NCBI RefSeq assembly: GCF_012689525.1
Contig: NZ_CP051514.1
Coordinates: 186,001 to 250,000 of the forward strand
Direction: 5' to 3'
DNA length: 64,000 bases
Source of the DNA: Paraburkholderia aromaticivorans
Lineage (GTDB): Bacteria; Pseudomonadota; Gammaproteobacteria; Burkholderiales; Burkholderiaceae
Shown: positions 25,994 through 35,102 of the stretch, piece after piece
Numbering within the stretch: position 1 is the first letter of the stretch
Layout: each line of letters begins with the position of its first letter
Position numbers and translations under genes: made by a program
Notes under the pieces: model-generated
Seen by the model: only the letters and a program-made list of their open reading frames with translations
Told to the model about the DNA's origin: nothing
The model's database searches: none

Positions 25994-27553
25994 TTATCGG
26001 CCAGCTGCCGCAGGTGGGACGACGGGTGTCACGTCCGGGTTTCGGATGAGCAGGGTGACAGCGCTCCTGCTGCCATGTCCCGGAAGTGCCTCTGTTTCCT
26101 TTGGACCGTTGGCGGGATCGTCGAGGCCACCGCCGAGGGCGGTCTCGAGCGATGCGTGTGCCATCAGCTGCTCAGCCTGGATCCGTGCGAGGCCCTGCTG
26201 GGCTGCCAGCAATTGCGTCTGCGCAATCAGCACGTTTACATAGTCCGTCAGCCCGCGCCGATAGCCTTCTTCGGACAGATCGAAGTTTCGTCTCGAGGCT
26301 GCAACGGAGCGTCGCGCATCATTGATTTGCGTCTCGAGCGAACGCATTGTCACGACCTGGTCGGCGATGTCCTTGAGCGCATTGACGATTGTCTGGTTAT
26401 ATTGCTCGACCGCCTGATCGTAGCCCGCCGCGGCAGCGCCATACTGCGAGCGCAGCCGTCCGCCATCGAAGATCGGCAACGACAGGGCGGGGCCCGCGGA
26501 CCAGCTGCCGCTCGCGGAACGCAGAAAATTGAACAGTGGGCCCATTGCCGCGTAGCCACCGATCGACGCGAGCAGGTTGATGTCTGGATAGAAGTCGGCC
26601 TTCGCGACGTCGAGGCCGCGCGCCTGCGCGGCGACCGTCCAGCGGGCGGCCACGACGTCGGGCCGATGACCGATCAGCTCGGCCGGCAGTGCCGACGGCA
26701 GACCTGACGCTATGGACAGCGCGAGCGCCGGACGGGTGATCGAGTCTCCGGCGCCGGGCCCCTTGCCAGCGAGCGCAGCGAGCTGGTTCCGACCCAGCGC
26801 GAGGGATTCTTGGATTGAATCGACCTGGCGTTCATATTCGGGCAGAGGCGTCTCCGCCTGACTCACGTCGAGTTGCGTGCCAATACCACCCGCCAGCCGA
26901 TGGCGGGCAAGCGCGGCCAGCTTTTCCTGCTGTTCGAGTGTGTCCTTCGCGATATCGAGAAGGGCGTAGTCGCGCGAAAGGCCGACATAGGCGCGCACCA
27001 CGTTCGCCTCGAGTTCGAGCTGCGCAGTACGTGCGTCGGCCGCGCTCGCATGCGCGGCGTCGAGTGCGCGTTCGGCGGCGTTCCTGTCCTTGCCCCAGAG
27101 ATCGAGGTGGTAGGACAGGCCAATTGTTCCGGTGTTATTCCACGTATTCTGGTTAGCCAGCGGTCCAGGTCCGTAAAACACATTATCGGGCCAGTGCTCG
27201 CGCTGGATCGACAGATTGCCGTTGACCTGCGGCGCGAGCGCGGAGCGCGCGACGCCCGCCATTGATAGCGCCTCGCGCACTCGCGCCTGTGCAACCGCCA
27301 GCGTCGGATTGCCCGCCTGCGCGGCAGCAATCCACTCATCAAGTTGTGGGTCGTTGTACGCGCGCCACCAGTCAGCGGCGGGCCATTGCGCATCGGCGTT
27401 CGCGGCGCGAATCGCTGCGCCAGCGTCCAGCGCCGACGCGTCCGTCCCATGCGTCTGCGGCTTGATGCCCCCGGTGTTTGCGCAACCGCCGATTATCAAC
27501 AGGTTCGCAAGAACCGTCAGCATAGCGAACCTATTTGATACCGATGACGGCAC
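25994..27553 (-). CDS. NodT-type outer-membrane efflux lipoprotein
   Basis: A 519-residue TolC-like channel protein. The signal peptide ends in a lipobox (LLIIGGCANTG, Cys about 25), so it is lipid-anchored. Two OEP repeats follow (NPTLAVAQARVREALSMAGV and GHRPDVVAARWTVAAQARGL), with periplasmic helices such as AAAAGYDQAVEQYNQTIVNA. It is the first gene of the cluster and supplies the outer-membrane exit for the FUSC pump and adaptor. E. coli aaeXAB lacks its own channel and relies on TolC; this cluster is self-contained, as is common in Burkholderia. Confidence 0.92.
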   Translation of the reverse strand: MPSSVSNRFAMLTVLANLLIIGGCANTGGIKPQTHGTDASALDAGAAIRAANADAQWPAADWWRAYNDPQLDEWIAAAQAGNPTLAVAQARVREALSMAGVARSALAPQVNGNLSIQREHWPDNVFYGPGPLANQNTWNNTGTIGLSYHLDLWGKDRNAAERALDAAHASAADARTAQLELEANVVRAYVGLSRDYALLDIAKDTLEQQEKLAALARHRLAGGIGTQLDVSQAETPLPEYERQVDSIQESLALGRNQLAALAGKGPGAGDSITRPALALSIASGLPSALPAELIGHRPDVVAARWTVAAQARGLDVAKADFYPDINLLASIGGYAAMGPLFNFLRSASGSWSAGPALSLPIFDGGRLRSQYGAAAAGYDQAVEQYNQTIVNALKDIADQVVTMRSLETQINDARRSVAASRRNFDLSEEGYRRGLTDYVNVLIAQTQLLAAQQGLARIQAEQLMAHASLETALGGGLDDPANGPKETEALPGHGSRSAVTLLIRNPDVTPVVPPAAAGR

Positions 27554-27704
27554 AATTCCTCCAGGAAGGGCGCTTTTGAGATGGACTGAATTATATTTGC
27601 CGATGAATTCCTGCGATAGCGGGTGAGGATGTAAGGCATTTTTGCGTAAATTGATGCAATTATCTTAGTCCGATGTGCAAGAATCCGAACCATCTGCTAC
27701 CCGA

Positions 27705-28658
27705 ATGAATGCCATGAATACGCTACAAAACATGCGGGTTTTTACTCGCGTGGTCGAATCTGGCACTTTTACCGCTGCCGCCCAGCAAATGAATGCAACG
27801 ACCGCAACGATTTCGCGTGCTGTAGCCGATCTTGAAGCTCACTTGCGCACACGGCTGCTGAACAGGACCACCCGTCGCATTGCACTGACCGAAGCGGGCG
27901 AGCGTTATCTTCAGCGCTGTGAACAGATCCTCGCGTACGTCGAACAGGCCGAAGCGGAGGCTGCCGATGCGCACGCGCGCCCGTGCGGGAAGTTGCGTGT
28001 GCACGCGATGACGGGCTTGGGTCAGCACTACGTCGTACCGGCGATTAGCCGCTATCAGGAAACCTATTGCGATGTGCGGGTTGACCTGATGCTGGCCCAA
28101 CGCATGCCAGACCTGCTTGATGAGGGTTATGACGTGTCGCTTATGGCGGCGCCGGACCTGCCTGATTCCGGGCTGGTATCGCAATGGCTTGGCAACGCGT
28201 TCAGCATCGCATGTGCATCGCCCGACTATCTGAGGGTGCGCGGCATACCGAAAACGCTTGCCGAACTCAAGCGGCACGTTTGCCTGCGTGTCGCAACTCC
28301 GGCGGCGCCGACGGACACCTGGATCTTCGATGGACCGGAGGGAGAGGAGCAGGTCGATCTGGGTGTGGCAATGTTCAAGTCGAACCTCGCCGATGCGACG
28401 GTCGTCGCGGTAAAAGAGGGGATGGGGATCGGCGTCATGCCAGTCTACTCCGTGATCGACGGGCTGCGGAGCGGCAAGCTCGTGCGAATTCTTCCCGGTT
28501 ACACGTCACAGGCGATGAGCCTGTACGCAGTGTATCCGTCCCGACAGTACCTGGACGCCAAGATTCGCACGTTGGTAGATTTCCTGCGGACGGACATACC
28601 CCAAAGACTTGCAGCCGATCAAGCTGAGCTGGGCCGGTTCGCACTGGCCACTGAGTGA
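27705..28658 (+). CDS. LysR-family regulator divergent from the efflux cluster
   Basis: A 317-residue LysR regulator. The HTH is NMRVFTRVVESGTFTAAAQQ, then TATISRAVADLEAHLRTRLL and TTRRIALTEAGERY (about 8-65), of the CrgA/AaeR subgroup. The effector domain follows. The start at 27705 (MNAMNTLQNMRVF) is preferred to a GTG at 27675 because the HTH normally begins within 10 residues of the start. The 150-bp gap to the divergent channel gene should hold the shared operator, as in aaeR-aaeXAB. It is the likely activator that responds to an aromatic acid. Confidence 0.92.
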   Translation: MNAMNTLQNMRVFTRVVESGTFTAAAQQMNATTATISRAVADLEAHLRTRLLNRTTRRIALTEAGERYLQRCEQILAYVEQAEAEAADAHARPCGKLRVHAMTGLGQHYVVPAISRYQETYCDVRVDLMLAQRMPDLLDEGYDVSLMAAPDLPDSGLVSQWLGNAFSIACASPDYLRVRGIPKTLAELKRHVCLRVATPAAPTDTWIFDGPEGEEQVDLGVAMFKSNLADATVVAVKEGMGIGVMPVYSVIDGLRSGKLVRILPGYTSQAMSLYAVYPSRQYLDAKIRTLVDFLRTDIPQRLAADQAELGRFALATE

Positions 28659-29357
28659 TCAACGGCTTATCCGAAGCCAGCAGGGCGGTGCTGATCGCCT
28701 GCAGATGCGGTAACCGGGCATCTCCTGCATGGAGTGACGCGTGCGTCGGCCTCGTGGACATCGTCGCGCGCTTGACTCGTGTTGGCGAGACCCTTCTCAC
28801 GCTCCGCAGCGGGATCGCGCCGACCGGGAAGCGTTAGCTGAGTCGAAGTTGGCTCCTTGATCTACGTTGAGTTTTCCATTCATGTGATTCGTTATTCGCG
28901 TGCCCCGAGCTCAAAATCCACACAGGATTTTCAAACGTGCGAAGTCCACCGCGGGTCTGCGGGCCAAATTGCCCGAGGCCATGTTTCCAGGTAGTTGGGA
29001 AGATGCGGAGTGCAGTGCGCCCGGCCGGGGTCGGGGGGCGCGAGTTGGCGTGCGAATTGGCAATGTCAATGGACTTTGTGGTCCCCGACACTAGTAGTCG
29101 CCCCTGCAAGTATGTTATGGCGCGTGGAATGACGAACCGTCAGCGAATATTTGAGTGAGGGTTTTTGGACGACGCGGAGGAGGCTTTGGAGGCAAGATCA
29201 GGTTGCACGCCGAGTGGTTGCGCAGCGCGCCTTGCGTCTTTATCGTCCGCTTTCTTCACGCGCCGCGGATCCATTGTTTTCATGAGCTTTCGGTCGCTCG
29301 TGTAACGACGCACGTCACGGCGTTCCGTCTTATTCAACCGGAAGCTCCGTAGGTGCG
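28659..29357. other. Intergenic, no firm gene
   Basis: This 700-bp stretch lies between the convergent LysR and FUSC genes. A 47-residue minus-strand frame at 29140-29283 (MKTMDPRRVKKADDKDARRA...) is hydrophilic and could be a small protein, but has no clear ribosome site. Nothing else stands out. Confidence 0.35.
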
Positions 29358-31451
29358 TTACTCCGCGGGTCTCTCCTCGCGAGGCAATCCTGGTGAAATC
29401 GATGCTGGAAAGAGCGACAGGCGCAGAGCGACGAGCGCATTGAGCGTGTCGCGCAGGAGCCGTTCCGAGCCTGCCAGGCCGGCTGCAGCATGGGCCACGT
29501 GCTGTTCTGTAACCCGCTCGATGGCGGCATCGAGCGACCACATCAGACTTTCCTCAATCGGCCGGCGTGCACCGTGCTGGATACACCTTTCAAAATGCAG
29601 GCGTACATCTTCGAGTACGCGATTGATGGCGCCCGGCGCATCGCCTCGAAGACGGGGGCTCAGGCGACGTAGATCAAGCGCACTGAACGCGACGCGCAGG
29701 TCGCGAAAGCTATCGATGGACGGATGGTGATCGTCGGTCGCGGCCAGTCTCGGGATCAGTTGCATCAGGCGGTCAAGCATACGGGCGGTGAGATTGCGCT
29801 GATCGTCGATTGGCCCCGTCGAGGCGCTGAACACCACATCTTCCCAGCTCGAGCGTATGAGCCGCGCGGCAGCCAGCCCGGCGCCGAATGGCCGCGTCAC
29901 GCGTGTCCAGAGAAACGCGAACAACAGGCCAGCAACGCTTGCCATGTTGGTGTTCAGAAAGACAAGGAAATCAGCCTCGTAAGCGCTTTGAATGCTGATG
30001 AAGTTGGCCGTATTGAACGCGGTGAGCATGGCCACGAGGCTGAACCGCGGACGCGCCATCTGTGTGCCGATCAACATGAACGGGCCAGCGAAGGCGATCA
30101 CCAGCATGGGAAAGTCACTGATGCGCGGCAGCACGGCAAACAGCCAGAAACCTCCAACCACGAGGCTTATGCACGCGGCAATGAAGAACTTGAATACGCC
30201 CGTAGCAGGTTCGTCGAGTGCGGCGAACAACGAGCATGCAACCGCAGCCAGCGACACAGCGCTAGCGCCGTCGTGCCACCCGGAACCGATCCACAGGCTG
30301 CTCGCGGCGACGATTGCGAGCGCGGCCGTGCTTGCGGAGAACAGCAGGATGCCTCGATCGAAATAGCGTTCGGAACCGCCGAAGCGCCAATGACGAAAAC
30401 GTGGTTTCCAGACGTCGCCTTCGTGCGCGATTTTCGCGCGCAATGAGCGGCAGTCCTGCCATACATCGACGAGTTGGCGCAGACGCCACAATGCATTCGA
30501 TTCAAGCGCCCGTTCCCAGGTGCCGAGTAAATCGGCCGGCGGCTGAAGCTTGGCGATGCGCTGACGCAACGTGTCCGCCTCGCGGTCAAAGTGATGCGCG
30601 TCGTCTGTAGAAGCCAGCGAAGCGCTGAACCATTTGGCGATGTCGGCGAGCAGCGCCTCGAATCCGGCAGGTCGCTCCTGGCTGTCGCCGAGCAGGGCAA
30701 TGAGCGGATCGGCAAGCGATGACACGATGGGCAGCAGCAATTGCATGCGACCGCCCAACGCATGACTGCGCGCGATTATGTGGGGTGGCGCGTGGTCGTA
30801 AGCCAGTTGGCTCAACAGAAACTCGAGACCGTTGACGTTCAAAGCGAGACGTTGCCGACAGGCCGAGACGGCTGCGCTTGTAGCCCGCCCGGAAAGCATT
30901 TCCGTTGCGTAGAAGGCCCCGTCGCGGAACCACGAGTCGGTGCGCTCAACGAGGGACGGCGCGAGACGGTTCGGAAAGATCGCCCCTCCCACTACGCTTG
31001 CGCACAAGATGCCAAGGATGATCTCTTCCGTCCGTGCGATCGCGATGTCGAAAACAGCGGCCGGATTCGTTACTGCCGGCAGAGCAATGAGCGGCAGCGT
31101 ATAACCGGCAAGCATGAAGACGTAGCTGCGCGCGGTGCGATCGTAAAGTGCGAGGTAAAGCAGGATTCCGGTCCATAGCGCGACAATCACGCTGAAGAAA
31201 TACGGGGCTTCGACGAACGGGGGCACGATGAGAATCGCGACGGCCGCACCGACGGCGGTGCCGACGACCCGGTAGAGCGCTTTCGACCGCGTGGCCCCAA
31301 GGAACGGATTGGAGACGATGTACACGGTCGCCATTGCCCAGTACGGTCGCGGCAACTCGAGCGCAAGCGCAAGATAGAGCGCGATCATCGCTGCAGTGAA
31401 GGTCTTCAGCGAAAACAGCCAGTCGTGCCGGGTGGGAAAGTTCATAGGCAT
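29358..31451 (-). CDS. FUSC-family inner-membrane protein, solitary
   Basis: A 697-residue pump-like protein, a distant paralogue of the AaeB-like protein at 23773-25980. N-terminal membrane block: FSLKTFTAAMIALYLALALE, LPRPYWAMATVYIVSNPFLG and RSKALYRVVGTAVGAAVAIL. A second block lies near residues 360-500 (SASTAALAIVAASSLWIGSG). The cytoplasmic regions are charged. ATG at 31451 (MPMNFPTRHDWLF) is chosen because the family N-terminus begins there. No DUF1656, adaptor or channel gene is adjacent, so it either shares partners with the cluster upstream or works alone. The upstream 500 bp hold no gene. Confidence 0.9.
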   Translation of the reverse strand: MPMNFPTRHDWLFSLKTFTAAMIALYLALALELPRPYWAMATVYIVSNPFLGATRSKALYRVVGTAVGAAVAILIVPPFVEAPYFFSVIVALWTGILLYLALYDRTARSYVFMLAGYTLPLIALPAVTNPAAVFDIAIARTEEIILGILCASVVGGAIFPNRLAPSLVERTDSWFRDGAFYATEMLSGRATSAAVSACRQRLALNVNGLEFLLSQLAYDHAPPHIIARSHALGGRMQLLLPIVSSLADPLIALLGDSQERPAGFEALLADIAKWFSASLASTDDAHHFDREADTLRQRIAKLQPPADLLGTWERALESNALWRLRQLVDVWQDCRSLRAKIAHEGDVWKPRFRHWRFGGSERYFDRGILLFSASTAALAIVAASSLWIGSGWHDGASAVSLAAVACSLFAALDEPATGVFKFFIAACISLVVGGFWLFAVLPRISDFPMLVIAFAGPFMLIGTQMARPRFSLVAMLTAFNTANFISIQSAYEADFLVFLNTNMASVAGLLFAFLWTRVTRPFGAGLAAARLIRSSWEDVVFSASTGPIDDQRNLTARMLDRLMQLIPRLAATDDHHPSIDSFRDLRVAFSALDLRRLSPRLRGDAPGAINRVLEDVRLHFERCIQHGARRPIEESLMWSLDAAIERVTEQHVAHAAAGLAGSERLLRDTLNALVALRLSLFPASISPGLPREERPAE

Positions 31452-32004
31452 CCGTGAGAGGCGACTTGCGCACAGCGCTTTTGCTGCCGGATCCTTCTCC
31501 ACGCCTGACCGCGAGGGCCCCATGGATTTTGCCGACGCGCCTCGACTAGGGGCAACGGTCGCGGCTCACTGGTTGCTTACTGTGGGAGCCAGACCGAAAA
31601 AACGACCCGTAAGGCCGCTGCGAAAGACAAGAACACGCGCACCCGACCCGAAGCCAACTCATTCGGGCCGATTAATCCATAAATACCACGAAACGATCGC
31701 CAACGCCGTTATCGCGAAACCTGGTAACCAGTGCAATAGGCGGCCCAGGGCATCAGGACAGGCGGTTGGGTGGCATCGCTGGGTTCGATCCACAACCTGT
31801 CACTCGAGTAGCGCCAGGAGGCAATCCGGTATGTCAAAGCATTGATCGCCCATCGCCGCGCCGCGCCGTCAGACGACACAGTCCAGACAACCTCCGGCCC
31901 TGGTCGATATCCCCGTTCAGGAAAATCATCGACGAAAGCTGACGCCCAAACCTCTCCTCTTCGCGCACAACACCAACGCGGCGCGCGTCCGGTGCGCCAA
32001 GACG
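31452..32004. other. Intergenic with a possible decayed gene end
   Basis: A minus-strand frame ending at 31709 contains a protein-like tail (VWTVSSDGAARRWAINALTY, then RIASWRYSSDRLWIEPSD), but its upstream part dissolves into another gene's antisense. It may be the remnant of a lost gene of unknown family. Confidence 0.3.
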
Positions 32005-32407
32005 ATGCTGCTGCCGAAGCCACGGGCGACGGCCGGCGAACTCGCGCTGCGGGTACACCTTGCGCCCGCAACGATGCGGGCCGGCGCCGGCAGCGCGCGT
32101 GACGTGCAGACCCTCACGCAGACGATGATCCTGACTGGATTCCTTGCCGAGACCGGTTACGGTGCGGCCACGTAAGAGCAGTTGGTCGTCGGGAAGGCGG
32201 CTATCTCGGCTGCGTTCGACCGCGGCCGTGACACGGGCGAGTGGCGGCTCTGTGATGACGCGGCAGGCCTGTTCGCCTTAAATCGTCACAACCTACGACG
32301 GGCGACCGCGCTGCGGGCCATTGTGGGCAATCGCCGAAGCAAGCGAGCGGCTTGACCGCTTCCGGGCAGGCGAGGCGTACCAACGCACAGACCACAAGCT
32401 GACCTGA
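32005..32407 (+). pseudogene. Broken conserved hypothetical gene, paralogue of 58629-59045
   Basis: From ATG at 32005 the frame reads MLLPKPRATAGELALRVHLA, then DVQTLTQTMILTGFLAETGY, and meets an in-frame TAA near 32174. It resumes with AAISAAFDRGRDTGEWRLCD and later needs a frameshift to finish EASERLDRFRAGEAYQR before TGA at 32405. The order of elements (MLLP..., L.VHLAL, L...GYG.A, I..A..RG..TG.WRL) is the same as in the intact protein at 58629-59045. The function is unknown. Confidence 0.6.
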
Positions 32408-32509
32408 GCGTGTCGCGTTGATGCGAAGAATCGGCGCGACGGCCTTGCGCCGACTGGGCGAGGGTTTTTACTTAAACCGTCTCGTCCATGTCTTCTCTTA
32501 TATGGATTC

Positions 32510-32537
32510 AGCCCGCCAATTGAGCGGGCTTTTTTCT
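32510..32537 (+). terminator. Rho-independent terminator
   Basis: AGCCCGC and GCGGGCT form a perfect stem around CAATTGA, followed by a run of six T residues counting the stem end. It lies just upstream of the H-NS-like gene and ends the preceding (now broken) plus-strand unit. Confidence 0.85.
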
Positions 32538-32580
32538 GCCTGTTGCTACAATCCCGCGAACGAAAACCGGATACTTCAGA

Positions 32581-32886
32581 ATGAAAGGGAAAATCGCTGA
32601 CGGTGAGGCCCGCGAGCGGCTCACCATCTGGATCCGCCGACGCATGCTGGAGTTCGGCATTACATTCGACGCACTGGAAACGTCCATTCAGGAAGATCTC
32701 GCGCACCCGCCGCTATACCGCGACGCGCGAGGCCACGACTGGAACGGGGTCGGTCCGATGCCCGACTGGCTGACGGCCGCCAGACACGCCGGCCTCGACC
32801 CTGACTTCTTCCGCATCGAGGAGCCGAAGGAAGGACCCCAGCACAAACGCGGTGTCGTCTACAGACAGGCAGACCTGTTCGAATAA
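32581..32886 (+). CDS. H-NS-like DNA-binding domain protein
   Basis: A 101-residue protein. The central part PPLYRDARGHDWNGVGPMPDWL corresponds to the H-NS C-terminal DNA-binding fold (Y(R)D....TW.G.G..P.WL), and the first 45 residues are a short charged helix (ARERLTIWIRRRMLEFGITF) in place of the usual coiled coil. It is therefore a variant of the Burkholderia H-NS/Bv3F family rather than a standard one. It begins 43 bp after a terminator and probably forms its own unit. Silencing of foreign AT-rich DNA is the usual H-NS role; for this variant that is inference. Confidence 0.65.
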   Translation: MKGKIADGEARERLTIWIRRRMLEFGITFDALETSIQEDLAHPPLYRDARGHDWNGVGPMPDWLTAARHAGLDPDFFRIEEPKEGPQHKRGVVYRQADLFE

Positions 32887-33210
32887 CCGCCCGCGAGAGA
32901 AGGCCCGGGCGGAGCCGGGGGAGGGTTCAGGGCAAGGGTGTGCGCAACGCGTTGCCGTCCAGCATCAACGCGATTTCGGCCAGGTGATCGCACCGCACGG
33001 CGCCGATTGCACCGATGCGGCAAGAGTCCGTCCACAGGTTGGGCTCGATGAAGAAATTGTCCCGCGCATGCCGATGCATACGCGGAGGCGTTTCGGCGGC
33101 CCGAAGGCTTTGGCTTTGCGGCAGCATCGTAATTTTCCGCCTCGCCCCTGCGGGGGTACGTAGTCACGCGGGCGGCCGCCAGCACATCTCGCCCGGCGGC
33201 TTAGTAGCTG

Positions 33211-33489
33211 TCAGGCCGCGTTCACGGCATCCTTGAACGCCTTGCCTGCCGTGAACTTCACGGTCTTCGCGGCCGGTATCTGAATTTCAGAACCGGTCGC
33301 CGGATTGCGACCGACCCGCGCGGCGCGGGCGCCCGTCGAAAACGAGCCGAAACCGACCAGCTGGACGGTGTCGCCCTTCGTCACCGCGGTGGTGATTGCG
33401 GCGATCACCCCGTCGATTATCTCGCCGGTCGCGGCCTTGCTCTGATTCATTGCCGAAGCGACTGCATCCACCAGTTCCTGCTTGTTCAT
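33211..33489 (-). CDS. HU-family nucleoid protein
   Basis: A complete 92-residue [22 protein letters not shown] at the dimer helices, the [20 protein letters not shown] beta-arm entry with the intercalating Pro of RNPATG, and the closing [15 protein letters not shown]. It bends DNA and supports recombination and replication. It sits just outside the left end of the outer RIT element, whose insertion lies about 126 bp upstream of the ATG, so its native promoter is probably altered. Whether this is the main HU or a paralogue cannot be told here. Confidence 0.95.
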   Translation of the reverse strand: MNKQELVDAVASAMNQSKAATGEIIDGVIAAITTAVTKGDTVQLVGFGSFSTGARAARVGRNPATGSEIQIPAAKTVKFTAGKAFKDAVNAA

Positions 33490-33615
33490 TACCGAGACCT
33501 TCCTGTAGTTGTGGTGTCGTTACCGTAACCGATGGCCGTGCCTGCGCGCAATCGCGGCCTACCTGGTTTTTGTGCCGTCGTGTCCAGTTCGGCGTTTCGA
33601 ATGTCGCTGATCGAG

Positions 33616-33650
33616 CCCTATGCTCAGGTCGCGACTATGCGCAGATGGTC
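33616..33650 (+). repeat. Terminal inverted repeat, outer RIT, C-gene side
   Basis: Starts CCCTATGCTCAGGTCGC and contains two CTATGC motifs 17 bp apart. It matches the reverse complement of 43373-43407 at 34 of 35 positions. A third CATAG copy lies inward at 33703-33708. Confidence 0.92.
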
Positions 33651-33710
33651 ATCGCGGGCGATGCCAGCCCCTTGAGGGGTGCGGTTGAGGCTGGCGACAC
33701 CTTCGCATAG

Positions 33711-34724
33711 TTACAGCGTCCGCAGGAATCGAATCAACGCGTCGGGTGCCTGATACCGGCGAATCCTGGCATCGGGCGCCTCCAGCCGACCGAGCGCTTT
33801 CTCCTTCATCGCGAGGTCAGCCTCGACGTAGCGATGGGTTGTCATCGGGCTCTCGTGACCGAGCCACAAGGCGATTACGTTGAATGGAACGCCCGCTTGC
33901 AACAGGTGCATCGCGGTCGTATGTCTCAAGATGTGCGGTGAAACGCGCTTCTTGAGGAGGCTGGGTTGCTCCACACTCGCGCGGCTCACGGCAAGATCCA
34001 GGCGTTGCGCGACGTTGGAGCGCGACATCGCCTGCCCATCCCGGTTGGGCAGCAAGGCGGCTTCGCCGCGCATTATTGGATTCGATCGCAACCAACTGCG
34101 AATCTCGGCGACGGTGGCGTCCCACAGGGGAATCGATCGCAGCTTGCGTCCTTTGCCGCGCAGGTGCACGCACGCTGCACCGTCGAGGACCACATCGACG
34201 ATCCGTACTCCGATGATCTCGGAGACACGCGCCCCTGTGTTGTAGAGCATCGTCAGTAGCAAGTGATCGCGCCGCGAGGACCAGCTCTCGCCCGGCTGGC
34301 CGAGTACGGTCACCATCTCCGCACGCGTGAGGTAGTTCAGCATCGGCCGCTCGAAACGCTTCATCGGCACTGCCAGTGCGCGCTCGACGTCGTGCAACGA
34401 CGTCACGTCGCGGCGGCCGGCGAACTTCAGGAACGCGCGCAGCGCGGTGAGCCGCAAGTTTCGGCTGCGAACCGAGTTCTTCCGATCTTGCTCCAGATGG
34501 TCAAGGAAGGCCAGAATCAGATCGGGTTGGATGTCGGCCAGCCGCATCGTGGTCGGCGCCTTGCCGAGCTGACGGCAGGCGAAGTGCAGAAACAGCAGCA
34601 AGGCATCCCGGTAACAGGCCACTGTACGCGGACTGAGCGCCCGCTGCGCGACCAGGTACTCGGTAAAGAATTGCTGGACCAGCGCAGCGAACGAAGGCGG
34701 CTTCGGGGCTAGGGTCTCACGCAT
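33711..34724 (-). CDS. ritC: RIT tyrosine recombinase C (outer element)
   Basis: A 337-residue tyrosine recombinase. N-terminal SAM-like core-binding domain (SPRTVACYRDALLLFLHFAC, about 30-115) and catalytic domain with YNTGARVSEIIGVRIVDVVL (Arg I), LRGKGRKLRSIPLW (Lys), HILRHTTAMHLLQAGV (His-x-x-Arg) and LGHESPMTTHRYVEAD (His and the nucleophilic Tyr). All key residues are present. Its start overlaps the end of gene B by 8 bp. It closely resembles the inner element's third recombinase (39005-39958). Immediately after its stop codon come the CATAG motifs of the element end. Confidence 0.92.
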   Translation of the reverse strand: MRETLAPKPPSFAALVQQFFTEYLVAQRALSPRTVACYRDALLLFLHFACRQLGKAPTTMRLADIQPDLILAFLDHLEQDRKNSVRSRNLRLTALRAFLKFAGRRDVTSLHDVERALAVPMKRFERPMLNYLTRAEMVTVLGQPGESWSSRRDHLLLTMLYNTGARVSEIIGVRIVDVVLDGAACVHLRGKGRKLRSIPLWDATVAEIRSWLRSNPIMRGEAALLPNRDGQAMSRSNVAQRLDLAVSRASVEQPSLLKKRVSPHILRHTTAMHLLQAGVPFNVIALWLGHESPMTTHRYVEADLAMKEKALGRLEAPDARIRRYQAPDALIRFLRTL

Positions 34725-34924
34725 TTTGCACCTCCCCCTTGGCCGTGAACGACTTGAAACGTCCGGCAGCCAGCGCCATCAACTCGGGCACCGCCGAGAG
34801 GTACCAGTAGGTGTTGGTAACCATCGTATGTCCCACGTAGGTCGACAGCGACAGCATGGCCTGATCGATGTCGACGCCCTGGGCCTGCCACTGCACGATG
34901 CGGCGCACGACGAAGGTGTGGCGA

Positions 34925-34944
34925 TAATTCCGCTTGCGGAATTA
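34925..34944. repeat. Perfect palindrome at the A-gene end of the inner RIT
   Basis: TAATTCCGC, TT, GCGGAATTA: arms of 9 bp and a 2-bp centre, directly abutting the terminal inverted repeat at 34945. The other end has no counterpart. The form suggests a paired recombinase-binding site at the crossover point. Confidence 0.85.
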
Positions 34945-34978
34945 GCGGCATAACTCCGAGGCCAAGATTATTCCGAGT
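34945..34978 (+). repeat. Terminal inverted repeat, inner RIT, A-gene side
   Basis: Begins GCGGCATAACTCCGAGGCC and ends ATTATTCCGAGT. It is an exact reverse complement of 40026-40059. Further ATTCCG/CGGAAT half sites follow inward (for example GGGAATATTTCCGG near 35072). Confidence 0.93.
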
Positions 34979-35102
34979 CCGATCTCGATAGTCGTCGGTA
35001 TGAGGCGTCGTTGCTCGACTGAGCTCGGAAACGCCGCTCATTTTCTCGGCATTATTCTGTTGTCTCCATCCGGGAATATTTCCGGATTCTTAAGGAGGCG
35101 TC

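Noticed and set aside
32927..33127. A 66-codon minus-strand frame between the H-NS-like and HU genes
   Set aside because: Some residues look protein-like, but there is no ribosome site or family recognition and the gap is short.
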